In this document: positions 7,477 through 14,963 of the stretch, in pieces
Numbering within the stretch: the first letter of the stretch is position 1
Layout: each line of letters opens with the position of its first letter
Source: Ruminococcus sp.
GTDB lineage: Bacteria > Bacillota > Clostridia > Oscillospirales > Ruminococcaceae
Length of the DNA stretch: 64,000 nt
Reading direction: 5' to 3'
Assembly (NCBI GenBank): GCA_017542125.1
Contig: JAFXXU010000058.1
Span: 186,001-250,000 of the forward strand
Notes under the pieces: model-generated
Database searches by the model: none
Told to the model about the DNA's origin: nothing
Seen by the model: the letters and a program-made list of their open reading frames with translations, nothing else
Program-made: the position numbers and the translations under genes

Positions 7477-9243
7477 GTGGATACAGGTTCTAAGCTTTGT
7501 ATGGGCTGTATGAATGAGCTTGATGAAAACGGCGTCTGCCATTATTGCAGCTACTCCGACGATATACCTCATCTTCAGTCTTATCTTGCGCCCAGAACTG
7601 TCCTCGATGACAGATATATCATCGGCAAGATGCTTTCCTATAACGGCGAGGGCGCTTCATATATATGCTATGATATGATCAGAAAGTGCAAGGCTGTTGC
7701 GAGGGAGTATATGCCCGATACGCTCTGTGAGCGTGAAAGGGGCAGCTCAAATATCATCGTTAATCCCGAATGTCTTGCCAAGTATAAGACTTATATGTCC
7801 GAGTTTACTGATATGAACAAGGTCCTTTCAAGAATGAAGAACCTTACCCATATCTCCACTGCTATGGACATTTTCGTTGAGAACAACACCACCTATGTTA
7901 TTCTCGAATACGTCGAGGGCGTTTCCCTCAAGAAATTCCTGCAGACAAATACCGGCTATCTGACCTGGAACCGGGTCAAGAAGCTGTTTATGCCTCTGTT
8001 CACTACTCTCAGCATCATCCATAATGCAGGTATCATCCACAGAGGTATATCTCCCGAGAATATCATCGTGACTACAGATGGGGAGCTGAAGCTCACAGGC
8101 TTCTCCATCAGCTCCATAAGAACGTCAAATACCGGGCTCAGCTCCGAGTTCTATTCGGGATACACCGCTCCGGAGCAGTATTCATCCCTTGCATATCAGG
8201 GCACCTGGACGGATGTTTATGCCGTTGCTGCCGTGCTTTACAGGATACTGACAGGCTGTATGCCTCTTGACGCAAGCACGAGACTCACTAACGATACTCT
8301 CGTTCCCGCTACAAGGATCAACCCCGGCATACCTGTGTATGTTTCAAACGTCCTCTCCCATGCTATGGCTGTCCGCGGTGAGGACAGGATCCAGACCATC
8401 AACGATTTTGTTACCCAGCTATTTGACAAGCATTACCAGCTGGAGCATCAGAAGGGCGCTACTCAGACAATCCCTATCCAGCGCCAGCAAAGGAGCTCAT
8501 CCTCACGCTCCGGCAGCGGAAAGAATACCAAGAACGCCGAGAAATCCAATACAGCCTCTGTTATAGCGGCGATAATCATTGTCGTTGTCTTCCTGGCTCT
8601 GGGCGGCGTGATGCTTGCACTGCTCCTTACTCCTCCCGATAAGAGCAAGGATTCCAGTACAGTTGTCAGCTTCCCGGACGATACCGCGCAGACGGGCATC
8701 CAGACCTCTGCTACACTTGAACCGATCATCACGATCTCTTCGGCAGCGGAAGAGGATTCACCCTACGGCACAGGCGCCGTAATGCCCGAGCTCAGCGGCA
8801 AGAGGTACGAGACCGTTGTAAATCAGCTGGGCAATGAGTTCACTATCAGGGCTGAGTATTATTACTCCGATGTTGAGCAGAAGGGCCTTATTGCAGAGCA
8901 GAGCATCCCTGCCGGCACCGAGTACGATCCTCAGAGAAAGAACGAGCTCGTTGTCAAGGTCTGCAAGGGTTCAGAGAACGTTCCTGTTCCTTCCTATGCG
9001 GGCAAGACCTATAAGGCTTATTCCGAGCTGCTGGATTCCCTCGATATCAAGTATAAGAAGGTCGAGATCGACTCCAAGCAGGTGCCTATCGGGTATGTTG
9101 TTTCCACCGATATCGGTGTGGGTTACAATGTTAACATCAAGAACGGCGAAGTGCTGACTGTAAGAGTATCCAAGGGCATTACCGTTACCACAAAGGCTAC
9201 CGAAAAAGCGCCCGATACTCCCGCTGAGCAGCCCGCTCAATAA
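7477..9243 (+). CDS. PASTA-domain membrane kinase-like protein, predicted pseudokinase
   Basis: The 588-residue protein has a short zinc ribbon (CMGC...CHYC, residues 8-24), a Ser/Thr kinase fold (about 45-318), a Ser-rich linker, one membrane helix (361-384) and two PASTA repeats outside (about 436-498 and 502-568). This is the layout of PrkC/PknB-type receptors that sense wall muropeptides. However, the usual VAIK lysine is Arg76 (VAREYMP), the HRD aspartate is Gly190 (HRGISPEN) and the DFG motif reads GFS (208-210). The structural APE (231-233) and Asn195 remain. So it probably does not phosphorylate but may bind ligand or partner proteins. The start is GTG at 7477 behind AAGGAGG. No PP2C phosphatase gene is nearby. 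Confidence 0.88.
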   Translation: MDTGSKLCMGCMNELDENGVCHYCSYSDDIPHLQSYLAPRTVLDDRYIIGKMLSYNGEGASYICYDMIRKCKAVAREYMPDTLCERERGSSNIIVNPECLAKYKTYMSEFTDMNKVLSRMKNLTHISTAMDIFVENNTTYVILEYVEGVSLKKFLQTNTGYLTWNRVKKLFMPLFTTLSIIHNAGIIHRGISPENIIVTTDGELKLTGFSISSIRTSNTGLSSEFYSGYTAPEQYSSLAYQGTWTDVYAVAAVLYRILTGCMPLDASTRLTNDTLVPATRINPGIPVYVSNVLSHAMAVRGEDRIQTINDFVTQLFDKHYQLEHQKGATQTIPIQRQQRSSSSRSGSGKNTKNAEKSNTASVIAAIIIVVVFLALGGVMLALLLTPPDKSKDSSTVVSFPDDTAQTGIQTSATLEPIITISSAAEEDSPYGTGAVMPELSGKRYETVVNQLGNEFTIRAEYYYSDVEQKGLIAEQSIPAGTEYDPQRKNELVVKVCKGSENVPVPSYAGKTYKAYSELLDSLDIKYKKVEIDSKQVPIGYVVSTDIGVGYNVNIKNGEVLTVRVSKGITVTTKATEKAPDTPAEQPAQ

Positions 9244-9303
9244 CAGTGATGTATCAATTGTTACCAAAAACCCGAAAACGATTAAAATATTGTTAAACCT
9301 TTG

Positions 9304-9332
9304 ATAAACCCTTGACAATGTCAAGGGTTTAT
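9304..9332 (+). promoter_or_regulatory. Perfect 29-nt palindrome over the pfkA -35 box, candidate operator
   Basis: Two 14-nt arms (ATAAACCCTTGACA and its exact reverse complement) flank a single central A at 9318. The left arm contains the TTGACA of the pfkA promoter, so a dimeric regulator bound here would cover the -35 box. As RNA it could also fold and end transcription from the upstream gene, but no clean U-run follows. I see no other terminator between the pseudokinase and pfkA. Confidence 0.7.
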
Positions 9333-9340
9333 GCTATTAT
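9312..9340 (+). promoter_or_regulatory. Promoter of pfkA
   Basis: TTGACA (9312-9317) and TATTAT (9335-9340) are separated by 17 bp, 60 nt upstream of the ATG. A TATAAT follows at 9341-9346 but would need a 23-bp spacer. Confidence 0.75.
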
Positions 9341-9399
9341 TATAATGTTGTTTAGACGATTTCTTTGGAGAAATTAACACATATTGGAGGAAATTAGTT

Positions 9400-10362
9400 A
9401 TGGCTCGTAAAATTGGCGTGCTTACCAGCGGAGGAGATGCTCCGGGAATGAATGCGGCTGTCCGTGCCGTGACCAGAGCTGCTCTGCAGAGAGGGATGGA
9501 AGTCGTAGGTATCCGCAGAGGATATGTAGGTCTTCTTTCGGGTGACGTTGTTGAGATGAATGCCCGTTCCGTATCCGGTATTATCCAGCGCGGCGGTACT
9601 TTCCTCTACACCGCAAGATGCCCCGAATTCAGAGATATGGAAGGCGTTAAGAAGGGCTATGAAATGTGCAAGAAGCTCGGTCTTGACGGACTTGTAGTTA
9701 TCGGCGGCGACGGTTCTTTCAGAGGTGCCGGCGATCTTTCTTCTCTTGGCATCCCCTGCATCGGTCTGCCGGGTACTATTGATAACGATATCCAGTGCAC
9801 CGAATATACTATCGGCTACGATACCGCTATGAACACCGCTATGGAAATGATCGATAAGATCCGTGATACCACACAGTCCCATGATCGCTGCTCTGTAATC
9901 GAGGTAATGGGCAGAAATGCCGGCTTTATCGCAGTAAACGTTGCTATCGCAGTTGGCGCTGAGGCTGCTATCACCCTTGAAGAGCCCTATGACCTCAACA
10001 AGATCGCTCACGATATGCTCCAGGCAAAGAAGAGCGGCAAGTCCCACTTCCTTATCGTAGTTGCCGAGGGCGTTGGCCAGACTGATGTTATCGCAAAGAA
10101 CATCAAGGATATGACCGGTATCGACTCCAGAGTTACTATCCTGGGTCACGTTCAGCGCGGCGGTTCGCCTACGCTGAGAGACAGAGTACTTGCTTCTGAA
10201 ATGGGCTACCACGCTGTTGAACTGCTTGAGCAGGGCATCGGCAACAGGATCGTCGGCCTCAAGGACGGCAAGGTCTATGACATTGATCTCCAGGAAGGTC
10301 TTGCAATGAAGAAGGATTTCATCCATAAGAGATATGAGGTCCTCACCAAGACTGCATTCTGA
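9400..10362 (+). CDS. pfkA: ATP-dependent 6-phosphofructokinase
   Basis: The enzyme turns fructose 6-phosphate into fructose 1,6-bisphosphate, the committed step of glycolysis. At 320 residues it has the normal bacterial length. The N-terminal LTSGGDAPGMNAAVRA, the ATP site GGDGSFRGA (near 102-110), the catalytic PGTIDNDI (near 123-130) and the C-terminal GHVQRGGSPT are all present. GGDGS is the motif of ATP-dependent rather than pyrophosphate-dependent forms. The ATG has GGAGG at a good distance. It is the only glycolytic gene here, and its promoter carries the palindrome described separately. The folate genes follow after the riboswitch. Confidence 0.97.
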   Translation: MARKIGVLTSGGDAPGMNAAVRAVTRAALQRGMEVVGIRRGYVGLLSGDVVEMNARSVSGIIQRGGTFLYTARCPEFRDMEGVKKGYEMCKKLGLDGLVVIGGDGSFRGAGDLSSLGIPCIGLPGTIDNDIQCTEYTIGYDTAMNTAMEMIDKIRDTTQSHDRCSVIEVMGRNAGFIAVNVAIAVGAEAAITLEEPYDLNKIAHDMLQAKKSGKSHFLIVVAEGVGQTDVIAKNIKDMTGIDSRVTILGHVQRGGSPTLRDRVLASEMGYHAVELLEQGIGNRIVGLKDGKVYDIDLQEGLAMKKDFIHKRYEVLTKTAF

Positions 10363-10387
10363 AATACAGCTGTAAATAACAGCAGGA

Positions 10388-10485
10388 TAAAAGAGTAGAA
10401 GCTTGTGCGTTAAGTGCTCAGAAGACGGGGAGTTGCTTTTGAGACGAAAAGAGTATTCTTGCGATACGAGCTTCGCATCCCGCTT
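10388..10485 (+). ncRNA. THF riboswitch
   Basis: The stretch matches the tetrahydrofolate riboswitch class (RF01831): an opening AGAGTAGA, the conserved GCGTTAAGTG (10407-10416), and the closing GCATCC (10475-10480). AAGCTTGT (10399-10406) pairs with ACGAGCTT (10466-10473) as the long stem. It lies upstream of a FolT-type folate transporter gene, the classic target. The identification rests on motif matching by eye, not a covariance search. A GTG at 10414 opens a long frame through it, but that start lies inside the aptamer and is not used. Confidence 0.88.
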
Positions 10486-10504
10486 GATATGATCGGAAAT
10501 CAGG

Positions 10505-10547
10505 ATACCTTCTTTTCTTATCGTACCACGGTTGGGAGAGGAGGTAT
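10505..10547 (+). promoter_or_regulatory. RBS-masking hairpin, likely expression platform of the THF riboswitch
   Basis: Positions 10505-10516 can pair with 10536-10547 in 12 continuous pairs (three of them G-U). The 3' arm contains the GGAGG ribosome site of folT, 5-15 nt before the ATG at 10552. There is no terminator-like U-run between aptamer and gene, so control of translation start is the simplest reading. Confidence 0.65.
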
Positions 10548-10551
10548 TTTT

Positions 10552-11106
10552 ATGCATGATAATAAGCCCCGCAGGAGCAGCATCTCATTGTTTGGGAGCG
10601 TAAAGGTGCTTGTGTGCTGCGCTTTGTTTGTGGCTATGAGCATAGTCCTCGGCAAATTCCTTTCCATCAAGATCGGTGATAATATCCGTATCAGCTTTGA
10701 GAACCTCTCTCTGATTCTCTCCGGGATACTGTTCGGACCCTTTGTAGGGCTCGTTACCGCTGTCATCGCCGATGTGGTGGGATGCATTATTTACGGTTAT
10801 TCGATAAACCTGATAATCACCCTGGGCGCTGCCAGCATTGGCTTTATTGCCGGAGCCGTTGCAGGCTTCTCGAAGAAAAAGACTTCGCTTATCACCATTG
10901 CGATAGCTGTTTTCCTCGCTCATATAGTCGGTTCGATGATAGTCAAGACTATTGGTCTTTATATCTGGTACCCTCCGCAGAGACCTCTGCTTATCTGGCG
11001 AGTTCCTGTTTACCTCATAACGGCAGCTGCAGAAACAGCGATAATCTTCACACTAATGAACAGCAAGGCGTTTATCCAACAGTTTGAGAGGTTTAAAAGA
11101 AAGTAA
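10552..11106 (+). CDS. folT: ECF transporter S component, folate family
   Basis: This 184-residue membrane protein has about five to six hydrophobic helices and the S-component signature: a short cytosolic N-terminus, then VCCALFVAMSIVLGKFLSI and the loop IRISFENLSLILSGILFGPFVGLVTAVIAD, split over residues 36-66. S components bind a vitamin and dock onto the shared EcfA/EcfT energising module, which is not in this window. Substrate folate is inferred from the THF riboswitch upstream and folC downstream. I place the start at the ATG at 10552 because GGAGG sits at 10540-10544; an in-frame GTG at 10414 falls in the riboswitch. The stop overlaps the folC start by one base (TAATG), which implies translational coupling. 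Confidence 0.88.
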   Translation: MHDNKPRRSSISLFGSVKVLVCCALFVAMSIVLGKFLSIKIGDNIRISFENLSLILSGILFGPFVGLVTAVIADVVGCIIYGYSINLIITLGAASIGFIAGAVAGFSKKKTSLITIAIAVFLAHIVGSMIVKTIGLYIWYPPQRPLLIWRVPVYLITAAAETAIIFTLMNSKAFIQQFERFKRK

Positions 11107-12389
11107 TGAACAGGTTTGATAAAGCGTCTGAAATATTACTGAAAGCTTCAAGATCGGGCAGCAGGCTCGGTCTTGAACGCATTTATGAGCTTGCCGCTCG
11201 CTTGGGAGACCCGCAGGACAAGCTCCGGATCGTTCATGTTGCAGGCACCAACGGCAAAGGCTCTTTCTCGGCTATGCTCTCGTCTGTGCTTCACGAGGCC
11301 GGCTTTAAAGTGGGGACTTTTTCCTCACCTGCAATGCTGACACCCTGCGATCAGTACCGGATAAACGGTGAGATCATAAGCAAAGATCAGTTCGCCGATG
11401 CTATAATCACTGTCAACGAGGCCGCCTTGACAATGGCTGACCCGCCCACTGAGTTTGAATTGATGACCGCTGCCGCATACTATCTGTTTGATAAAGAGCA
11501 GTGCGAAATCGCCGTGATCGAATGCGGTATGGGCGGTGACGGCGACTCGACCAATATCATCCGTAAGCCGCTGATGTCTGTGATAACTAATGTTGCCCTT
11601 GATCACTGTGCTTATCTGGGGAACACAACATCAGAGATCGCAGGACATAAGGCTGGCATTATCAAAGAGGGCGTGCCTTGCTATTTCGGCGGCGAGGATG
11701 AACAGGCTTATAAAGTGATCTCTTATATTGCGATACAGAAAGGTTCAAAGCTTTACACGCCCAGTTCAGCTGAATTCAAGCGGGAAACTACACTCAGCGG
11801 AGAGACACAGGTAACATACAAGGATGCTTTATACCGTACACCGCTCAGAGGGTCTTATCAGGTCAGGAACCTTATTAACGTCATATCCTGTGTGGAGATA
11901 CTTCGCTTTCTCGGCGTTGAGATCAGCGATGGCGCTCTATCCGAGGGGCTGATGAAGGTCCGCTGGGAGGGCAGATTTGAGCAGCTTTGTTCCGAGCCCG
12001 ACGTTATCTTCGACGGCGCACATAACCCCGACGGTATGGAGCAGCTTTGCCGAAGCATAAGTATGTATTACCCTGATGTCAAGCCAGCAATACTTATCGG
12101 TGTGCTTGCCGACAAGGATTACAAGCTGTATTGCCGTCTCCTGAGACCGCTGGTATGCCGGGCGTTCACAATTGCTCCCGAAAATCACCGTGCCCTGTCA
12201 TCTGAGGCGCTGGCTGAGTGCTTTAATGAGGGCGGGATCCCCTCCGAGAGCTATAAGAACATATCCGAAGGCTTTGAGGCGGCCTGTTCATATGCTGCTC
12301 GGGAGAGTATACCTCTCCTGGTCATCGGTTCCCTTTATCTTTACAAGGACATCAAAGAGTGCGCTGAAAAACACCTAACTTCAAAATAA
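11106..12389 (+). CDS. folC: Folylpolyglutamate synthase / dihydrofolate synthase
   Basis: FolC adds glutamate residues to folates (and to dihydropteroate in bifunctional forms), which traps them in the cell. The 427-residue protein is of Mur-ligase type: ATP loop HVAGTNGKGS near residues 45-54, CGMGGDGDSTN near 140-150 with the DSTN motif, and a C-terminal domain with FDGAHNPDGM. It overlaps folT by one base, so uptake and retention of folate are made together under the riboswitch. Whether it also has dihydrofolate synthase activity cannot be read from sequence alone. Confidence 0.95.
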   Translation: MNRFDKASEILLKASRSGSRLGLERIYELAARLGDPQDKLRIVHVAGTNGKGSFSAMLSSVLHEAGFKVGTFSSPAMLTPCDQYRINGEIISKDQFADAIITVNEAALTMADPPTEFELMTAAAYYLFDKEQCEIAVIECGMGGDGDSTNIIRKPLMSVITNVALDHCAYLGNTTSEIAGHKAGIIKEGVPCYFGGEDEQAYKVISYIAIQKGSKLYTPSSAEFKRETTLSGETQVTYKDALYRTPLRGSYQVRNLINVISCVEILRFLGVEISDGALSEGLMKVRWEGRFEQLCSEPDVIFDGAHNPDGMEQLCRSISMYYPDVKPAILIGVLADKDYKLYCRLLRPLVCRAFTIAPENHRALSSEALAECFNEGGIPSESYKNISEGFEAACSYAARESIPLLVIGSLYLYKDIKECAEKHLTSK

Positions 12390-12403
12390 AAGCCCGAAAG
12401 CAC

Positions 12404-12432
12404 TTGATTTATTGAGATAATTGTAGTATAAT
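12404..12432 (+). promoter_or_regulatory. Sigma-A type promoter for proC
   Basis: TTGATT (12404-12409), 17-bp spacer, TATAAT (12427-12432), 54 nt before the proC ATG. Confidence 0.8.
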
Positions 12433-12486
12433 TATAAAATACTGTACTGTAAAAACTCTGTTTTTCGGATATAAGGAGAGTTAACT

Positions 12487-13281
12487 ATGAATGTTGGATT
12501 TATCGGTGCCGGCAATATGGGCCACGCCATAATGAAGGGAATACTACGCAGCGAGCTCAGCGGGATCACATTATATGCCTACGACAGCTATGCTCCCGCT
12601 ATGGAAAGGACAGCTGAGATGGGCGTTAAGGCAGCTTCCGGCGAGGCTGATGTGGTCAGGAACTGTAAATATGTGTTCCTTGCCATCAAGCCTCAGCAGC
12701 TGGATATTGTCCTTGATGCTATAAAAGAGAGCGTTAGTTCCGATACCGTGATCGTTTCCATCTGCGCCGGTATCACCGATGAATATATAGCTTCAAAGAC
12801 CATCAGCGGAGCTAAGGTCGTGCTGGTAATGCCTAACACCCCTCTGCTTCTCGGCGAGGGCGCTACCGCACTCTCCAGAAGCGACAGTGTTTCCGATGAG
12901 GAATTCGCCCTTGTCTGCGATATCTTCGGCTCCAGCGGCATATACAGCGTTATCCCCAAGGATAAGATGAAGGAGATCATCGCCATAAACGGTTCTTCTC
13001 CTGCATTCATATATCTCTATGCCAAGTATTTTATCGACTATGCTGATTCGGTAGGCATCGGCAGGGAAGCTGCTACCGAGCTTTTTGCCAAGTCGCTCAT
13101 AGGCTCCGCCAAGATGATCACCGACAGCGGAAAGAGCATCGATGAGCTTATCGAAATGGTTTCCTCCAAGGGAGGAACTACCATCGCAGGCCTTGAAAAG
13201 CTCCGCTCTAACGGCCTTGACAAGGCTGTTACAGAGTGCTGCGAAGCCTGCACCAAGCGAGCCTACGAGCTCTCAAAGTGA
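12487..13281 (+). CDS. proC: Pyrroline-5-carboxylate reductase
   Basis: ProC reduces pyrroline-5-carboxylate to proline with NAD(P)H, the last step of proline synthesis. The 264-residue protein has the Rossmann start VGFIGAGNMGHAI, the motifs VFLAIKPQ and VLVMPNTPLLLGEGATAL, and the C-terminal signature typical of the family (SKGGTTIAGLEKL). Length is normal. It has its own promoter and an AAGGAGAG ribosome site. No other proline genes are adjacent. Confidence 0.96.
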   Translation: MNVGFIGAGNMGHAIMKGILRSELSGITLYAYDSYAPAMERTAEMGVKAASGEADVVRNCKYVFLAIKPQQLDIVLDAIKESVSSDTVIVSICAGITDEYIASKTISGAKVVLVMPNTPLLLGEGATALSRSDSVSDEEFALVCDIFGSSGIYSVIPKDKMKEIIAINGSSPAFIYLYAKYFIDYADSVGIGREAATELFAKSLIGSAKMITDSGKSIDELIEMVSSKGGTTIAGLEKLRSNGLDKAVTECCEACTKRAYELSK

Positions 13282-13337
13282 TAATTGACTCCTGCATTGC
13301 ATAGATATTTACTACCAATTGCTACGGAGTGATATTT

Positions 13338-13943
13338 ATGCAGAACAGGACAAGGCTATTCGTTTCGGCAGACTATGACAAGGCGTTTGCCTTTATGATC
13401 GGAGCGATCCTGATAGGCGTGCTCCTGGGGACGGTGTCCTTCTGTTTTCTGTCAAACGACCTTTCGGATATGCTGCTGAGAGCCGGAGAGAGACATATTG
13501 ACTTTCGCCGAAGCTCTGATATGGGGCATATCCTGCTGGATTCGTTTTTTGTATCGTCGCTGTTCATCACAGCGGTGTTTATTCTGGGTTTCTTTGCATT
13601 GGGGCAGTTACCGGCTCTGCTTATCCTCGTTTACAGAGGAATGGGGCTTGGAATGGTTTTGTCTCAGGTATATACTAGCTATCCTGCCGGATCTGCGGCT
13701 GCCGCTGCTTTGATACTTATACCTGCCGCGGTAGTTTCCTGCACGGCTCTGTGTATGGCGGCAAAGGAATCGGTGAGGTTTTCAAGCAGGCTGCTGACTA
13801 TCGTCCTATGCAGCGACCCCTGCAGCGGGATCGTTTCTATGACGAAGGTCTACGGCACCAAGTATCTTATGTTTGAGGCTGCAGCAGCTGCTTCGGCAGC
13901 GGTTGACTGCATATTCTCGGTACTGTTATCATCAAGGATTTAA
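13338..13943 (+). CDS. SpoIIM-family membrane protein
   Basis: The 201-residue protein has about five membrane segments. The central FFALGQLPALLILVYRGMG, roughly residues 84-102, and the following LGMVLSQVY resemble the conserved helix-loop of stage II sporulation protein M, a part of the DMP complex that drives engulfment with SpoIID and SpoIIP. Relatives also occur outside sporulation. I choose the ATG at 13338 (GGAG nine bases upstream) over a GTG at 13329. It is followed 21 nt later by a DUF624 protein on the same strand. spoIID and spoIIP are not in this window, so a true engulfment role is not shown. Confidence 0.7.
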   Translation: MQNRTRLFVSADYDKAFAFMIGAILIGVLLGTVSFCFLSNDLSDMLLRAGERHIDFRRSSDMGHILLDSFFVSSLFITAVFILGFFALGQLPALLILVYRGMGLGMVLSQVYTSYPAGSAAAAALILIPAAVVSCTALCMAAKESVRFSSRLLTIVLCSDPCSGIVSMTKVYGTKYLMFEAAAAASAAVDCIFSVLLSSRI

Positions 13944-13964
13944 AAATGATCAGAGGAGTTCAAA

Positions 13965-14846
13965 ATGGCTTACGGAAACAGTTTTAACCCCAGAGGTCTG
14001 GCTAGACCTCCGAAAGAGAAGAAGGGCATCTTCAAGTTCTTTGAGATATACGGCAGAAAAATGTGGAAGCTTATGGAGCTCAACATAATCTATGCTCTTA
14101 CGTTTATCCCGCTGACATTGGGCTGGTGGCTGGTCGGAACTTTTGACAGCTACGCTCCGCTCTCGCTGGGTATCATCACAGCTATCGCTTTCGGCCCCTC
14201 CACCACCGCCATGACCAAGGTGTGCCGGAATTTCTCCCAGGAGCGCAACTCCTTCGTCCTGAGCGATTATATCGAGACTTTCAAAAAATGCTTCACCCAG
14301 TCGCTGATAATGGGCATAATTGATGTTATCTTTATTGCCGGCTTCTCGGTGGCCATCCCGGCCTATATGACCTGGGCAGAGCAGGATCAGATGATGTATA
14401 TCCCCTTTGTTCTGACCATCAGCTTCCTGATCGTTTTCTTCATGATGCATTTCTACATCTACATAATGATCGCCTCGACCAATCTTTCTCTGATCAAGAT
14501 ACTCAGGAATGCTTTCTTCCTGGTGCCTCTTGGACTAAAGAATTCTATCTACACCCTGCTCAACTGGGTGCTGATCATTACAATAATACTGTTTCTGTAT
14601 CCCTACACTATCTTCATCATCCCCTTCTGGCCGCTTTCGTTCCTCTGCTTTGTGGATTGCTTCAACTGCTATCCCGTTATCAGAAAGTTCGTTATCCAGC
14701 CTTATTACGATGCCAGAGGCGAGGATAACCCCGAGTTCGATTATCTCAAAAAGAAGGAAGATGAGGATGTCTTTGCCGATCATCCGGATCTGGACAAGCC
14801 TGTAGAGAAGAAGTCGAACAAGCGCAAAGGCAAAACTATATCGTGA
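13965..14846 (+). CDS. DUF624/YesL-family membrane protein
   Basis: The 293-residue protein has about five or six membrane segments arranged as in the YesL/DUF624 family: a conserved early segment MWKLMELNIIYALTFIPL near residues 29-46, then a loop with GPSTTAMTKVCRNFSQ and further helices. The C-terminus is a charged tail (KKKEDEDVFADHPD and after). The family is common in Firmicutes, often near sugar-uptake genes, but its function is not established. It is likely co-transcribed with the SpoIIM-like gene and ends at a terminator. RBS is AGAGGAG. Confidence 0.8.
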   Translation: MAYGNSFNPRGLARPPKEKKGIFKFFEIYGRKMWKLMELNIIYALTFIPLTLGWWLVGTFDSYAPLSLGIITAIAFGPSTTAMTKVCRNFSQERNSFVLSDYIETFKKCFTQSLIMGIIDVIFIAGFSVAIPAYMTWAEQDQMMYIPFVLTISFLIVFFMMHFYIYIMIASTNLSLIKILRNAFFLVPLGLKNSIYTLLNWVLIITIILFLYPYTIFIIPFWPLSFLCFVDCFNCYPVIRKFVIQPYYDARGEDNPEFDYLKKKEDEDVFADHPDLDKPVEKKSNKRKGKTIS

Positions 14847-14850
14847 GAAT

Positions 14851-14883
14851 AAGCCGCAGACTCTTGCCTGCGGCTTTGCTTTG
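14851..14883 (+). terminator. Rho-independent terminator after the DUF624 gene
   Basis: AAGCCGCAG pairs with CTGCGGCTT around an eight-base loop and is followed by TGCTTTG. The stem is strong and the U-tract is weak. Confidence 0.8.
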
Positions 14884-14914
14884 TAAATAATCTGTTAACA
14901 GTTGCTTGTTCTGC

Positions 14915-14945
14915 TTGACTGTTACGTAACGGAACAGCTTATAAT
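14915..14945 (+). promoter_or_regulatory. MerR-type promoter with 19-bp spacer and operator dyad
   Basis: TTGACT (14915-14920) and TATAAT (14940-14945) are separated by 19 bp, the stretched spacing typical of MerR-activated promoters. The spacer holds the dyad CTGTTACG/CGGAACAG (14919-14937, one mismatch), and the inner GTTACGTAAC is a perfect palindrome. The MerR-family gene starts 18 nt downstream, so the gene is probably self-regulated. Confidence 0.85.
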
Positions 14946-14963
14946 TGATGCGAGGTGATGAGA

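Noticed and set aside
9280-9310. A Rex-like site (TTGTTAA with a loose second half) upstream of pfkA
   Set aside because: The second half matches poorly; the 29-nt palindrome next to it is a far better operator candidate.
10414-10551. An N-terminal extension of folT from a GTG at 10414
   Set aside because: These bases form the THF riboswitch and masking hairpin; the ribosome site fits only the ATG at 10552.
9394-10557. A 387-codon open frame on the minus strand across pfkA
   Set aside because: It is fully antisense to an intact pfkA with all motifs, and it has no recognisable domain. It arises from codon bias.
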